Below, one piece after another: positions 13,276 through 13,576 of a stretch of DNA of 13,576 nt. The position numbers and the translations under genes are program-made. This DNA comes from Spirochaetaceae bacterium (GTDB lineage: Bacteria > Spirochaetota > Spirochaetia > Treponematales > Rectinemataceae). Within the stretch, counting starts at the first letter, position 1; each line of letters opens with the position of its first letter. The notes beneath the pieces are model-generated. The model saw only the letters and a program-made list of their open reading frames with translations, was not told where the DNA came from and ran no database searches. Location of the stretch: positions 1-13,576 of the forward strand of contig JAEUJG010000191.1 in assembly GCA_016794765.1 (NCBI GenBank), given 5' to 3'.

Positions 13276-13576
13276 ATGGAACGACTTCGGTACAAGATCA
13301 TCCTGAACCCGACGGCGGGCAAGGGCAAGGCCGGCGAGCGCACGGCCGAGATACGGACGAGGCTCGCCGCGAGCGGCCTCGACTTCGACATCGCGGAGAC
13401 GAAGGGCGTCTGGCACGCCGCGGAACTCGCTCGCGACGCGGGCCGCGAGGGCTACGGCGCGGTCGTGGCCGCGGGCGGCGACGGCACGGTCAACGAGGTC
13501 GTGAACGGCCTCATGCTCGCCCGCGGGCGCGGCGAGGAGCCGCCGGCGATGGGCGTCCTCAGCGTGGGCCGCGGCA
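13276..13576 (+). CDS. YegS/BmrU-type diacylglycerol (lipid) kinase, N-terminal fragment
   Basis: The first 100 residues are present; the gene runs off the right edge. The DAGK catalytic domain is recognised by IILNPTAGKGKAGE (8-21), the nucleotide-binding start of the fold, and by AAGGDGTVNEVVNGL (65-79), the hallmark GGDGT motif of the diacylglycerol/sphingosine/NAD kinase-like superfamily, with the N-E that follows in lipid kinases. Such soluble enzymes phosphorylate diacylglycerol or related lipids at the membrane and recycle lipid intermediates to phosphatidic acid. The start fits the family exactly, and there is no in-frame alternative nearby. It has no Shine-Dalgarno, and its -10 box ends 8 bases before the ATG. 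It is divergent from the transglutaminase-like gene. Confidence 0.93.
   Translation, partial: MERLRYKIILNPTAGKGKAGERTAEIRTRLAASGLDFDIAETKGVWHAAELARDAGREGYGAVVAAGGDGTVNEVVNGLMLARGRGEEPPAMGVLSVGRG

Overview
This is a very GC-rich bacterial chromosomal window with densely packed genes and a strong G/C preference at third codon positions. A TonB-ExbB-ExbD energising system, an exported protein with barrel-like segments and a lipoprotein point to a diderm (Gram-negative-type) organism. The exported barrel-like/transglutaminase/TPR protein, the propeller lipoprotein and the style of the TonB sequence remind me of spirochaetes, but that is a weak inference. I see no mobile element, CRISPR array, rRNA or tRNA, and no gene-free stretch longer than about 150 bp.

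Layout. (1) Bases 1-2741, plus strand: the end of an FtsX/MacB-type ABC permease, its ATPase, a CPBP-family membrane protease and a class I SAM methyltransferase, each behind its own Shine-Dalgarno. (2) Bases 2803-4889, plus strand: a TetR-family regulator whose promoter is overlapped by a perfect inverted repeat, then a cytoplasmic GH13 glycosidase behind a second, different palindrome. (3) Bases 4896-6945, minus strand: exbB-exbD-tonB with two ATGA overlaps. (4) Bases 7080-8987, plus strand, divergent from exbB: a full-length RecQ helicase. (5) Bases 9048-13129, minus strand: a large exported protein (two tandem barrel-like modules, a beta-sandwich-like region, a transglutaminase-like domain and TPRs) and an overlapping seven-repeat propeller-like lipoprotein. 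(6) Bases 13276 to the end, plus strand: the start of a YegS/DagK-type lipid kinase, divergent from (5).

The most interesting regulatory signal is that three unrelated genes (tetR, recQ and the lipid kinase) have a TATA(C/G)T -10 box only 6, 7 and 8 bases before their ATG and no Shine-Dalgarno. The predicted transcription start therefore falls on or beside the A of the ATG, which suggests leaderless mRNAs. Other genes here have good Shine-Dalgarno sequences, so both modes of initiation appear to coexist. The most interesting protein signal is the barrel/transglutaminase/TPR protein with its overlapping propeller lipoprotein, a plausible envelope module of unknown function.
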